This document shows positions 8,256 through 16,438 of a stretch of 64,000 bases of DNA, piece by piece (within the stretch, counting starts at the first letter, position 1; every line of letters begins with the position of its first letter). The stretch covers positions 868,001 to 932,000 of the forward strand of contig NZ_PDLO01000001.1 in assembly GCF_002631205.1 (NCBI RefSeq), in the 5' to 3' direction. The notes beneath the pieces were generated by a model, which saw only the letters and a list, made by a program, of their open reading frames with translations, searched no databases and had not been told where the DNA came from. Both the position numbers and the translations under genes were made by a program. This DNA is from Neolewinella marina (GTDB lineage Bacteria > Bacteroidota > Bacteroidia > Chitinophagales > Saprospiraceae).

Positions 8256-8275
8256 CCGCCGCCGGGGGCGGCGGC
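8255..8275. terminator. GC-rich hairpin between cfa and pdhB
   Basis: GCCGCCGCC (8255-8263) and GGCGGCGGC (8267-8275) form a perfect 9-bp stem with a GGG loop, located between two convergent genes. There is no clear U-run, so it may be a bidirectional 3'-end stabiliser rather than a classic intrinsic terminator. Confidence 0.5.
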
Positions 8276-8290
8276 GGCATGTATTTGGGA

Positions 8291-9274
8291 CTAGCGGGCG
8301 TAGGACACCTGCTTCACCGCACGGACGATCTTCTCGGCGTTGGGCAGGAACTCCTCCACGAAATTGGCGGCGTAACCGAGGTTGACATCGGCCGAGTTCA
8401 CGCGGATGACGGGCGCGTCGAGGTAGTCGAAGGCCGACTTCTGGATCTCGTAGGCGATCTCCGAGCTCACCCCGGCGAAGGGCCAGCTTTCGTCGATCAC
8501 GACGCAGCGGTTGGTCTTCTTCACCGACTCGACAATGGTCTTGCGGTCCAGGGGGCGGATGGTGCGCAGGTCGATCACCTCGGCGCTGATGCCCTCCCGC
8601 TCCAGCAGGTTGGCGGCCTCCATGACGGGCAGCATCATCTTGTTGTAGCTCACCAGGGTGACGTCGGTGCCCTGGCGGCGGACGGCGGCCTTGCCGATCT
8701 CCACCAGGTACTCGCCCTCGGGCACTTCACCTTCGTAGCCGTAGAGCAGCTCGGACTCCATCACGCACACGGGATCCGGGTCGCGGATGGCGCTCTTCAG
8801 CAAGCCCTTGGCGTCGGCGGGGTCGGTGCAGGAGATCACCTTCAGGCCGGGGGTGTTGGCCATCCAGCTCTCGAAGGTCTGGCTGTGCTGCTGCGCCAGC
8901 TGTCCGGCACTGCCGCTGGGCCCGCGGAAGACGATGGGGCAGCTGTACTGACCGGCCGACTGGCTCAGGGTCTTGGCGGCGTTGTTGATGATCTGGTCGA
9001 AGGCCAGGACGGCGAAGTTCCAGGTCATGAATTCCACGATCGGCTTCAGGCCGTTCATCGCGGCACCCACGCCGATACCGGCAAATCCCAGCTCGGCGAT
9101 CGGGGTATCGATCACCCGCTCCGGGCCGAACTCGTCCAGCATCCCTTTGCTAACTTTGTAGGCGCCGTTGTACTGAGCAACTTCCTCTCCCATCAGGAAG
9201 ACGGTTTCGTCGCGGCGCATCTCTTCAATCATCGCCTCCCGGAGGGCGTCACGTAGGGCAATTTTTCTGGCCAT
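8291..9274 (-). CDS. pdhB: Pyruvate dehydrogenase E1 component, beta subunit
   Basis: The 327-residue product aligns with E1-beta of 2-oxo-acid dehydrogenases: ALREAMIEEM, the GEEVAQYNGAYKVSKG segment with the conserved thiamine-activating Glu, PIAELGFAGIGVGAAMNG, and the C-terminal transketolase domain with DLRTIRPLD. With an alpha subunit it decarboxylates pyruvate and reductively acetylates the lipoyl group of E2. The alpha, E2 and E3 genes are not adjacent, so the complex genes are dispersed. ATG 9274 (MARKIALRD) matches the family start. A perfect TACTTTTG -7 element lies about 48 bases upstream, giving a conventional 5' leader. Confidence 0.9.
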   Translation of the reverse strand: MARKIALRDALREAMIEEMRRDETVFLMGEEVAQYNGAYKVSKGMLDEFGPERVIDTPIAELGFAGIGVGAAMNGLKPIVEFMTWNFAVLAFDQIINNAAKTLSQSAGQYSCPIVFRGPSGSAGQLAQQHSQTFESWMANTPGLKVISCTDPADAKGLLKSAIRDPDPVCVMESELLYGYEGEVPEGEYLVEIGKAAVRRQGTDVTLVSYNKMMLPVMEAANLLEREGISAEVIDLRTIRPLDRKTIVESVKKTNRCVVIDESWPFAGVSSEIAYEIQKSAFDYLDAPVIRVNSADVNLGYAANFVEEFLPNAEKIVRAVKQVSYAR

Positions 9275-9396
9275 TTTCGGTTCTATTTGCAATCGGTGTA
9301 GCCTTTCGGCGGTGGCCGGCAAAAGTACGCCACGCCGAACAATTGCGCCAACCAAAGCCTCAGTCCCTTACCTTCCCTCCCCCAGCAGCCGTATAT

Positions 9397-9537
9397 ATGA
9401 AATCACTCCGACGCTCCCTTACCTTCCTTTCCGCCGCCAGCGTACTGCTGCTGAGCTCCTGCAACCGGGGCTTCGGTTGCCCCACAAACCTTTCGCTCGA
9501 CGAGCTTGTTTCCGGCGTGTGGCCCCTGCTGGTGTAG
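9397..9537 (+). CDS. 46-residue lipoprotein upstream of ytxJ-like gene
   Basis: The frame encodes a basic start (MKSLRR), a hydrophobic core and a lipobox ending LLLSSC, leaving a mature peptide of only about 25 residues that contains GFGCPTNLSLDELV. The signal is too well formed for chance. The remaining Cys in GCP and the following gene for a CPxS thioredoxin-like protein suggest, but do not prove, a redox-linked role. It is the first gene of a likely plus-strand operon with the ytxJ-like gene and mnmD. I do not recognise a named family. Confidence 0.6.
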   Translation: MKSLRRSLTFLSAASVLLLSSCNRGFGCPTNLSLDELVSGVWPLLV

Positions 9538-9618
9538 GGCGCTTTTTCACTTTTTTTTGCGCGGACGCGGGTGCCCCGGCCCCGGTCAACGCCATGCCCC
9601 AACCGGAAGACCATCTCC

Positions 9619-9951
9619 ATGAACTGGAATTCAATTACTAGCGTACACGACATCGAGGCAATCATCGAGCGGAGCCATACCGTGCCCTGCCTCATCCTCA
9701 AGCACAGCACCTCTTGCCCCATCAGCAGCATGGCCAAGAACCGCCTGGAAAAGCAGTGGGACATCGAAGGTGACGCCCTGGAGCCCTACTACCTCGACCT
9801 GATCCGTTACCGGGAGGTGAGCAACTACATCGCTTCCGAATTCGGCGTCCGCCACGAGTCGCCCCAGGTACTGCTCATCCGCGACGGCCGCTGCGTGTAC
9901 GACGCCAGCCACCTCGACATTCGCATCGACGAACTCCGGCAAACCGCCTGA
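9619..9951 (+). CDS. Bacillithiol-system redox-active protein, YtxJ family
   Basis: The 110-residue protein has the thioredoxin-like YtxJ fold: an N-terminal helix, ILKHSTSCPIS with the redox centre C33-P-I-S36, then the cis-Pro region SPQVLLIRDGRCVYDASH. YtxJ-family monothiol proteins are linked to bacillithiol disulfide handling in the cytoplasm, the thiol used by many Bacteroidota and Firmicutes. ATG 9619 gives the family's usual length. The stop TGA (9949-9951) is followed at once by the GTG of mnmD, so the two genes are translationally coupled. Confidence 0.8.
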   Translation: MNWNSITSVHDIEAIIERSHTVPCLILKHSTSCPISSMAKNRLEKQWDIEGDALEPYYLDLIRYREVSNYIASEFGVRHESPQVLLIRDGRCVYDASHLDIRIDELRQTA

Positions 9952-10644
9952 GTGGACCGGCCCGCACTGGTCCATACCGCCGACGGCAGCCACAGCCTGC
10001 ACAGCCCCCGCTTCGGGGTCAATTACCACAGCACCCACGGCGCCCTCCAGGAAAGCCGCCACGTATTCATCGAGGCCGGCCTGCACCCCCTGCTGACCGG
10101 ATATCCCCCTGGCCAGCCCCTCCGCATCCTGGAAATGGGCTTCGGCACCGGGCTCAACGCCCTCCTCGTCCGCCAAATCGCCCGCGCCTACCCGGACCAC
10201 CGCTTTTACTACACCACCTTTGAGCGTTTTCCGGTGCCCGCGGAGGTCGTGGAGCAACTGAATTATCCGGAAGTACTGGGGGTGGAGCCTGAGTTTCTCC
10301 ACGGCCTGCACGCCGCGCCCTGGGAGGAAGCCGTGGACCTGGATCCCAACTTTACCTTGCTGAAACGTCAGGCCGACTTTCTATCGGACCAGTCACCCGA
10401 TGCCGAGCCCTGCGACCTGATCTTCTACGATGCCTTCGCGCCGGAGAACCAGCCCGAACTGTGGTCGGTGGAGGCCATGCGTCACTGCGCCCGCCGGCTT
10501 CGTACGGGGGGCGTGCTGGTGACTTACTGCGCCAAGGGGCAGTTCAAGCGGAACCTGCGCGCCGCCGGCTTCCGGGTGGAGGCCCTACCGGGCCCGCCGG
10601 GCAAGCGGGAGATGACCCGGGCGCACGTCATTGATCTTGCCTAG
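9952..10644 (+). CDS. mnmD: tRNA U34 methyltransferase MnmD (MnmC N-terminal domain-like)
   Basis: The 230-residue product matches stand-alone MnmC(N)/MnmD enzymes: YHSTHGALQESRHVFIEAGL, the SAM loop EMGFGTGLNALL, and the acidic catalytic FYDAFAPENQPELW. It methylates aminomethyl-2-thiouridine at the wobble base of certain tRNAs. It starts with GTG at 9952, immediately after the ytxJ-like stop with no spacer, so it depends on coupled translation. Its last 60 bases overlap the 3' end of the convergent AP2-domain gene, an unusually long overlap for this window. Confidence 0.85.
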   Translation: MDRPALVHTADGSHSLHSPRFGVNYHSTHGALQESRHVFIEAGLHPLLTGYPPGQPLRILEMGFGTGLNALLVRQIARAYPDHRFYYTTFERFPVPAEVVEQLNYPEVLGVEPEFLHGLHAAPWEEAVDLDPNFTLLKRQADFLSDQSPDAEPCDLIFYDAFAPENQPELWSVEAMRHCARRLRTGGVLVTYCAKGQFKRNLRAAGFRVEALPGPPGKREMTRAHVIDLA

Positions 10645-11154
10645 CTTGCCGTAGAGCTCCAGCGACTTCTGGTTGTAGGCCAGGGCTGCCTCCTCGGCCG
10701 TACCGTACATGCCGATGTGGACGCTGCGGCGATTCACCGAGATTACGGCGCGGTAGCGGTTGTTCTCCTTGTATACGCCGGTGTAGCCGATCTTGCTCGA
10801 CGAGCGCCGCTTCCGGCTGGCCACCGAACGGCTCCGGTACTCCAGGTTCTCCAGCCGGCAATCAAGTTTGTTCCCGTTCAGGGAGCCCACCAGTTTGCGC
10901 TCCCCCACCCGCTTGTGGCTCAGGTAGCGCTCCGCGATCAGCTTGTGCAGGTACAGGGTTACCGTCCGGTACCCTTTCTTTGCCGTCTCACACTTGAACG
11001 TTTTCTGAAAGACCACGCAACCCGAGGAATGAAGGCGTAAATTGTCCAACACCTCCAGCTCCCGCAAATAGGGATCACGACTTAACTCCTGAAAAACATG
11101 CTGATCGACAACCGCCACTTCGGGGGCATTTTTCAGTTGAATACGGTGTACCAT
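10585..11154 (-). CDS. AP2-domain protein with degenerate HNH-like N-terminal half
   Basis: The 189-residue protein has a C-terminal AP2 DNA-binding domain (about residues 122-178: GYTGVYKEN, YRAVISV, HIGMYGTAEEAALAYN, ending GKINDV). Upstream is an HNH-like segment, GSLNGNKLDCRLENLEY. Canonical HNH/NUMOD endonucleases read NHINGNKxDNRxENLxW here, so the expected histidine is replaced by Ser and nuclease activity is doubtful. AP2-HNH proteins are usually homing-endonuclease relatives. The last 12 residues lie beyond the AP2 fold and are read antisense through the 3' end of mnmD. The AT-rich 180-base region upstream also differs from its neighbours, in keeping with transfer. Confidence 0.75.
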   Translation of the reverse strand: MVHRIQLKNAPEVAVVDQHVFQELSRDPYLRELEVLDNLRLHSSGCVVFQKTFKCETAKKGYRTVTLYLHKLIAERYLSHKRVGERKLVGSLNGNKLDCRLENLEYRSRSVASRKRRSSSKIGYTGVYKENNRYRAVISVNRRSVHIGMYGTAEEAALAYNQKSLELYGKLGKINDVRPGHLPLARRAR

Positions 11155-11333
11155 AACCTTGCTTTGTATAAGTGCGTCGGGCGGTGATGCCGGTCACCCA
11201 CCCACGTATTGTTTATGTTATTCACTAATGGAATTCAAAACTAATTGTTTTTACCGTTTTCCCGAAAGATTGAGCATGTAAATCTACCATTCGCCCGATT
11301 TATCCGACAACTCACCCCTCCAACCGACATTTT
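11155..11333. other. AT-rich intergenic region between AP2 gene and ribD
   Basis: About 180 bases separate the divergent AP2-domain and ribD starts. The stretch from 11215 to 11300 is clearly richer in A/T than surrounding DNA. I found no FMN riboswitch-like core, tRNA or strong hairpin; both promoters presumably lie here. Confidence 0.5.
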
Positions 11334-12398
11334 GTGAAAAATACTGACATTCTCGCCCGTACCGCCCAACTGGCCCACCTCGCGGATTCCCAGGTGATGG
11401 ACAACCCCCGGGTGGGGGCCGTGCTGGTGCACGACGGGCGGGTGATCGGCGAGGGCTACCACCAGCGGGCGGGCGAGGCCCACGCCGAGGTGAACTGCCT
11501 GGCCTCGGTGCGGGAGGAGGACCTGCCGCTGATTCCGGAGGCCACCCTCTTCGTCAGTCTGGAACCCTGCTGCATCAAGGGGCGCACCCCGGCCTGCACC
11601 GGCCTGATCCTGCGGGAAAAGGTGCGCAAGGTGGTCTTCGCCCAGCGGGATACCACCGACGAGGTGTCGGGCCGCGGCGCGGCCATCCTGCGGGAAGCCG
11701 GCGTGCGGGTCAAGGAATATCCCGACTTTACCCCCACCGAACTCACCAACCGCAACCGGATGATCTTTACCACCGAGCAACGCCCCTTCATTTTGCTGAA
11801 GTACGCCCGCTCGGCCGACGGGTTCCTGCGCCCCAAGGACCGCAGCAAGAAGTACTGGATCACGAACGACATCAGCCGCCGCCTCGTCCACCGCTGGCGG
11901 ACGGCCACCAACGCCGTCATCGTGGGTGCCCGTACCATCATCGAAGACGACCCCAAGCTCGACAGCCGCTTTTTCCCCGGCCCCGACCCCCGACCGGTGA
12001 TCCTGGACCTCCACGACCGCCTGTCGGGCCGCGAGAAGGTATTCAGCGACGGCCGGATCCGCCCCCTGGTGTTCACCGGCCGCCGCCCGGCGAAAATGAA
12101 GGCCGACACCGTCGAGATCAAGGAAAAAGACCTCAACAAGAAGGCCCTGAAGAAGATCATGCGCAAGCTGCACGAACTCAAGTTCAGCCACGTCACCGTC
12201 GAAGGCGGGGCCACCACCCTGGAAGCGTTTCTGAGCAAGGGCCTGTGGGACGAGGCCCGCATCTTTACCGGGCCGGCGCGCTTCGGCCACGGCCTCCACG
12301 CCCCTACCCTGCCGGCCAGCGCCCGCCTGCTGCGCAGCGACCGGATCGGCACCGACCTGCTGGAGGTTTTCCAGCCTTCCCGGGTATCTGAGGGTTAG
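11334..12398 (+). CDS. ribD: Bifunctional riboflavin deaminase/reductase RibD
   Basis: The 354-residue protein has the two RibD domains. Residues 1-145 are a cytidine-deaminase-like zinc domain (HAEV and EPCCIKGRTPAC supply the His and two Cys ligands and the catalytic Glu). Residues 150-354 are a DHFR-like reductase (LLKYARSADGF, VGARTIIEDDP, VEGGATTLEAF). It deaminates and then reduces the pyrimidine intermediate of riboflavin synthesis. The start is GTG at 11334. The other rib genes are elsewhere. Its stop overlaps the stop of the convergent aminotransferase gene by 4 bp. Confidence 0.9.
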   Translation: MKNTDILARTAQLAHLADSQVMDNPRVGAVLVHDGRVIGEGYHQRAGEAHAEVNCLASVREEDLPLIPEATLFVSLEPCCIKGRTPACTGLILREKVRKVVFAQRDTTDEVSGRGAAILREAGVRVKEYPDFTPTELTNRNRMIFTTEQRPFILLKYARSADGFLRPKDRSKKYWITNDISRRLVHRWRTATNAVIVGARTIIEDDPKLDSRFFPGPDPRPVILDLHDRLSGREKVFSDGRIRPLVFTGRRPAKMKADTVEIKEKDLNKKALKKIMRKLHELKFSHVTVEGGATTLEAFLSKGLWDEARIFTGPARFGHGLHAPTLPASARLLRSDRIGTDLLEVFQPSRVSEG

Positions 12399-13705
12399 GC
12401 CCGGTTCACTTCCTGGTCGTCCGCCCCGACGGAGGCGGTCTCCGCGAGGTCGGCAATGGCCTGTCCGATAATGTCACAGGCCTCCGTCAGTTCCGCTTCC
12501 GAGATCACCAGCGGTGGCGCAAAGCGGATGATGTTGCCGTGGGTGGGCTTGGCCAGCAGTCCCCGGTCGGCCAGCGCCATACAGAGGTTCCAGGCGGTAT
12601 CGCTTTCCGGGCTGTCGTTGATCACCAGGGCATTCAGCAGGCCCTTTCCGCGCACCAGCCGGAGGGTAGCGGGATACTGCTCCACGAGTTCCTGCATCCG
12701 GGCGCGGAAGATCTCGCCCAGGCGGCGGGCGTTCTGCGTCAGTTTTTCGTCGCGTACCACCTCCAGGGCTTCCCGGGCCACGGCGCAGGCCACCGGGTTC
12801 CCGCCGAAGGTGCTGCCGTGCTGCCCCGGCTGGATGACGTGCATGACTGCATCGTCCGCCAGCACCGCCGAGACCGGATAAGTACCGCCGCTGAGGGCCT
12901 TGCCCAGGATGAGCACGTCCGGACGGGTGTAGGTCGCCTGCCGCTCGCAGTGACCCGTACAGCTGCAATCCCCGCAGACGCGCAACAGCGCCCCGGTGCG
13001 CCCGACGCCGGTCTGTATCTCATCGGCAATGAAGAGTACGTTCTGTTCGCGGCAGGCCGCGGCCACTTCGGGGATGTAGTTGTCCTCCGGTACGAATACG
13101 CCCGCTTCCCCCTGGATGGGTTCCACGAGGACGCCGGCGATGGTCGCGGGGTCGTCGGCCAGTTTCCGGCGCAGTGCCTCGAGGTCACCGTAGGGTACCG
13201 ACTCGAAGCCGGGGGTGTAGGGACCGAAGTTGCCCTTGGCGTTGGGGTCGGAGCTGAAACTGATGATGGTGGTGGTGCGCCCGTGGAAATTCTGCCCGCA
13301 CACGATGATCCGGGCCTTGTCCCGGGGGATGCCCTTTACTTCGTAGCCCCACTTGCGACAGATCTTGATGGCGGTTTCGACGGCCTCGGCGCCGGTATTC
13401 ATGGGCAGCACCTTGTCGAAGTGGAAGTACTCGGTCAGGTACTGCTTGTAGGGGCCGAGTTGGTCGTTGTGGAACGCGCGGCTGGTGAGGGTGAGCAGCT
13501 CCGCCTGCCGCTTCAGGGCCCCCACGATGCGGGGGTGGCAGTGGCCCTGGTTCACGGCCGAGTAGGCCGACAGAAAGTCGAAATACTGCTTGCCCTCCAC
13601 GTCGTAGAGGTAGACGCCGCGGCCTTCCTTCAGCACGACGGGCAGGGGGTGGTAGTTGTGGGCACCGTGGCGGTCCTCCAGGGCGATGTAATCTTGGCTG
13701 GTCAT
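12395..13705 (-). CDS. rocD: Ornithine--oxo-acid transaminase with cysteine-rich insertion
   Basis: This 436-residue class III PLP enzyme follows ornithine aminotransferase throughout: NTGAEAVETAIK, the DEIQTGVGRTG Asp for the pyridine nitrogen, Schiff-base lysine K269 in LILGKALSGG, and STFGGNPVA. It converts ornithine plus 2-oxoglutarate to glutamate semialdehyde. Between GRTGALL and RPDVLILGKA it carries about 12 extra residues with C244-x2-C247-x-C249-x3-C253, which standard bacterial and human enzymes lack. This could be a small metal-binding or redox loop near the active-site entrance. TACCTTAG lies about 16 bases upstream of the start. Confidence 0.9.
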   Translation of the reverse strand: MTSQDYIALEDRHGAHNYHPLPVVLKEGRGVYLYDVEGKQYFDFLSAYSAVNQGHCHPRIVGALKRQAELLTLTSRAFHNDQLGPYKQYLTEYFHFDKVLPMNTGAEAVETAIKICRKWGYEVKGIPRDKARIIVCGQNFHGRTTTIISFSSDPNAKGNFGPYTPGFESVPYGDLEALRRKLADDPATIAGVLVEPIQGEAGVFVPEDNYIPEVAAACREQNVLFIADEIQTGVGRTGALLRVCGDCSCTGHCERQATYTRPDVLILGKALSGGTYPVSAVLADDAVMHVIQPGQHGSTFGGNPVACAVAREALEVVRDEKLTQNARRLGEIFRARMQELVEQYPATLRLVRGKGLLNALVINDSPESDTAWNLCMALADRGLLAKPTHGNIIRFAPPLVISEAELTEACDIIGQAIADLAETASVGADDQEVNRA

Positions 13706-13746
13706 GCGGGCTTGGTTTGCTGCTAAGGTAGTGCCCCGCCCGCAAC

Positions 13747-13768
13747 CTCCCGGGGGCGGCCCCGGGAG
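13747..13768. terminator. Hairpin downstream of the DUF2207 gene
   Basis: CTCCCGGGG (13747-13755) pairs perfectly with CCCCGGGAG (13760-13768) across a GCGG loop. It lies just after the stop of the minus-strand DUF2207 gene and upstream of rocD, so it probably insulates the two; no long U-run follows. Confidence 0.5.
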
Positions 13769-13771
13769 AAT

Positions 13772-15469
13772 TTACCAGCCACCCGCGCCCCCGCCGCCAA
13801 CCCCGCCGCCGACGGATCCGCCGCCCCCGGAGGCCGAAGACTGCACCGGCGTGGCGCTGCTGCCGGCCACCTGGGTGAACCGCTCACTGAAGGTGGCCGC
13901 GTGGAAGGGAGCCCCGCCGCCGAAGTACCACACCGGCCGGTACCCCGCCGGGTCGAACAGCCCCTGGAAGTAGTCCGTCCATTTCGTGTGGATGCCCAGG
14001 GCGATCGCGTATGGCAGCAGCTCCTCGTAGTGTTCCCGGCTCATCTCGGGGGCGTTCAACAGCCGCTTGCGTTTGCCTTCCGACAGGCTGAGGTATTCCT
14101 TGAGGGCGGCAATTTCCGCGCGCAGCCATACCAGTTCCGGGCTCGGCCGGCGGATGAGCCAGATGAAGATGCCCAGTCCGATTCCGCCCAGTACGATATA
14201 GGTGATTACCCAGGGCCAGAGGGGTGCCCCGGTGGCGCGGAGGCTGGCGAATACGCCCGCGGCGATCCCCAGCAGGTAAATGCCCAGCAGCGGCCAGGCT
14301 TTCCCCAGGTTATGGGCTACGGGGTACCGATCCTTATATGCGCTCGCTACCGCCTCGTGGTGGGACTGAGAAGCCTTGTAGAGGAATTTGTCGTACTCCC
14401 CTTTCAGCTTGACGGTATCCCGCCCGGCGAACAGCTGCTCGTACAGCAGGGCCTGCTCCGCGGGCAGTTCGCCGGGAACCGGATGCTGGTCCGTCTTCCG
14501 CAGGTAGTAGCGGTAGTGAGTACCCAGCCAGCCGGACTCCTCCTCGGATCCGATGCTGAGGTAACCGCGGGTCGCCAGCGCCAGCAGCGAGGCGGTAAAT
14601 TCCTGGGTGGGCGAAGCCCCGAAGTCGGAGGCCAAATGGCTCACCGCCGCCGGGGAGAGCCCCTGGGGAGGAGCATAGACGTGACCCACCCGCGGGGCCT
14701 GCGGGTCTACGCCGTAGGTCCGCCACCGGGTATAGGCAAAGTAAATCCCACCAATTACGCAGAGCACGAACAGCAGGAGACTGCCCTCGCGCTCAAACCA
14801 GTTCGGGGCCGCTTCCGGAGCCGCCGTGGACGCCTCAATCGCCCGGAAGAAACCCGGCTCAAAACCGGCGGCCACCGACAATTGGGTTCCCAGGCCAAAT
14901 TCCCCTACGCCCGTGAAGGACAGCCGCCCGTTCTCGGGGGCCGCGATCGTACAATTGCCCTGGGTGGAGCCCGCCTTCCCTGTATAGCAGGCGTACTGAG
15001 CCACCCTCAGCCCGTCGGGCAGGTGGACGGTGGCCGTGGCCCGGCCGACGGGCAGGCTTACATCCGGGCCGATCACCTCGAACTGGAGTTCATCCAGCTC
15101 ACCCTCCCGCGCCACGGCCCCGTCGATGCGGTAGCGGACCCGGTAGGTGTAGGTGCCCGGCCGCAGGGTCTTCTTCTTGTCGCCGGCGTAAATGGTCAGG
15201 TTACCCCCCGAACGCCGGGTATGGTAGGGGCTTTCCTCCCCATCGCGTTCTACCGACAGCACCTCCACCGGGTGGGCCTTGGGGTTCGGCAGGGTGCGGG
15301 TGATGCCCCGCTTGACGGTTTCACCATGGCTGACGACAGTGATGCGTTCCGTGACTTCGATCGACCGGTCGGCCCGGGGGTGAACGTCGGCGTGCCATTC
15401 GGGGAAGGATTCCTGGGCGTTCAGGGTGAGGGTAAGGCAGCTAAGAAGCAGAAGACAAAGAAGGCGCAC
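13772..15469 (-). CDS. DUF2207-family membrane protein
   Basis: The 565-residue protein begins at GTG 15469 with a signal peptide. An extracytoplasmic beta-rich domain follows (about residues 25-225, rich in RVRYRIDG/ITVVSHGE-type strands). After that come a transmembrane helix near 228-246, a cytosolic winged-helix-like region (VSHLASDFGASPTQEF), two more helices near 395-435, and a soluble segment. The C-terminal tail is almost pure Gly/Ser, typical of DUF2207 proteins. The function is unknown; family members are bacterial envelope proteins. A TACATTCC -7-like element lies 17 bases upstream of the GTG. Confidence 0.8.
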   Translation of the reverse strand: MRLLCLLLLSCLTLTLNAQESFPEWHADVHPRADRSIEVTERITVVSHGETVKRGITRTLPNPKAHPVEVLSVERDGEESPYHTRRSGGNLTIYAGDKKKTLRPGTYTYRVRYRIDGAVAREGELDELQFEVIGPDVSLPVGRATATVHLPDGLRVAQYACYTGKAGSTQGNCTIAAPENGRLSFTGVGEFGLGTQLSVAAGFEPGFFRAIEASTAAPEAAPNWFEREGSLLLFVLCVIGGIYFAYTRWRTYGVDPQAPRVGHVYAPPQGLSPAAVSHLASDFGASPTQEFTASLLALATRGYLSIGSEEESGWLGTHYRYYLRKTDQHPVPGELPAEQALLYEQLFAGRDTVKLKGEYDKFLYKASQSHHEAVASAYKDRYPVAHNLGKAWPLLGIYLLGIAAGVFASLRATGAPLWPWVITYIVLGGIGLGIFIWLIRRPSPELVWLRAEIAALKEYLSLSEGKRKRLLNAPEMSREHYEELLPYAIALGIHTKWTDYFQGLFDPAGYRPVWYFGGGAPFHAATFSERFTQVAGSSATPVQSSASGGGGSVGGGVGGGGAGGW

Positions 15470-15549
15470 GGGCAGAAATTTGTCGGAATGTAGTCACCGG
15501 CCGCGGGCCCGCTCAAGTTTCTTCGACGAACGCGGCTGCCGGCCCTGCG

Positions 15550-15557
15550 TATCTTCC
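15550..15557 (+). promoter_or_regulatory. -7-like element TATCTTCC before the alpha/beta hydrolase gene
   Basis: TATCTTCC is followed by CCCC and the ATG at 15562. It is a weaker match to TAnnTTTG but has the same four-base spacing seen at other starts in this window. Confidence 0.35.
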
Positions 15558-15561
15558 CCCC

Positions 15562-16437
15562 ATGGTATGGTTTCTTCTCGTCCTGCTGCTGGCGTGGTTC
15601 GCCGCGGTCTTCCTATACTGGCTGCCCCGCCGCATCGTCCGTCCGCGACGGCTGCTGCTCGACCTGGATCCGGGTCGGCTGGGCTACCCCTTCGAGGCCA
15701 GTACCCTTACTACCGACGACGGCCTGCGGCTGGCCACCTACTACATACCGGCCACCGTCCCCGCCCGCGGCAACCTCCTCATCCTCCACGGCAAGGACAG
15801 CGCCCGGGAGCGCTACCTGGAATACCTGCCCCAGCTCGTCCCCTATGGGTACAACGTGATGCTGGTGGACGCCCGCGCCCACGGGCGCAGCCAAGGCACC
15901 TATACCACCTTCGGATACCGGGAATGGGCCGACGTGGTTGCGGCCGTCCGCCAGCTGCGCCACCTGGCACCGGGGCTGCCCACCGGGGTCTTCGGCCACA
16001 GCATGGGGGGCGCTGTCGCTCTGCAAGCGCTGTCGCGCAGCCCGGAGATCGACTTCGGCATCGTGGAGAGCGCCTTCACCCACCTGGGCGAGATCACCCA
16101 CGCCTACGCCTGTCGGCAGACGGGGCTGGACCTGCCCCGCCCCCTCATCGAACTGCTGCTGGACCGCGCCGCCCAGCTGGCCGACTTCGAGCACCGTTCC
16201 GTGGATCCCCTACAGGCCGCGGCCCACGTGCAGCAGCCGGTACTGGTCGTCCACGGTGAGGTGGACCGCAACATCGACCTGGACCACGGCCGCCAGCTCT
16301 ACGCGGGGCTGGGCAGCACCCGGAAGGCCTTCTACGTGGTGAAGGGTGGCGGTCACGACGACCTTACGGAGGTGGGTGGCGACGCCTATTTCCGCCGGCT
16401 GCGGGCCTTTCTGGAGGAGGTGACCCCGGCGGACTGA
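15562..16437 (+). CDS. Membrane-anchored alpha/beta hydrolase
   Basis: The 291-residue protein has an N-terminal transmembrane anchor (about residues 2-22) and an alpha/beta hydrolase domain. Motifs are the oxyanion region LLILHGKD, nucleophile elbow GHSMGG, acid in HGEVDRNID and catalytic His in KGGGHDDL. It resembles the YfhR/BAAT-like serine esterases that sit on the inner membrane; the substrate is unknown. The gene ends one base before the stop of the convergent queuosine-precursor transporter. Confidence 0.85.
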   Translation: MVWFLLVLLLAWFAAVFLYWLPRRIVRPRRLLLDLDPGRLGYPFEASTLTTDDGLRLATYYIPATVPARGNLLILHGKDSARERYLEYLPQLVPYGYNVMLVDARAHGRSQGTYTTFGYREWADVVAAVRQLRHLAPGLPTGVFGHSMGGAVALQALSRSPEIDFGIVESAFTHLGEITHAYACRQTGLDLPRPLIELLLDRAAQLADFEHRSVDPLQAAAHVQQPVLVVHGEVDRNIDLDHGRQLYAGLGSTRKAFYVVKGGGHDDLTEVGGDAYFRRLRAFLEEVTPAD

Positions 16438-16438
16438 C

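Noticed and set aside
11155-11333. FMN riboswitch upstream of ribD
   Set aside because: No RFN-element core or long leader with conserved stems could be found in the 180-base gap.
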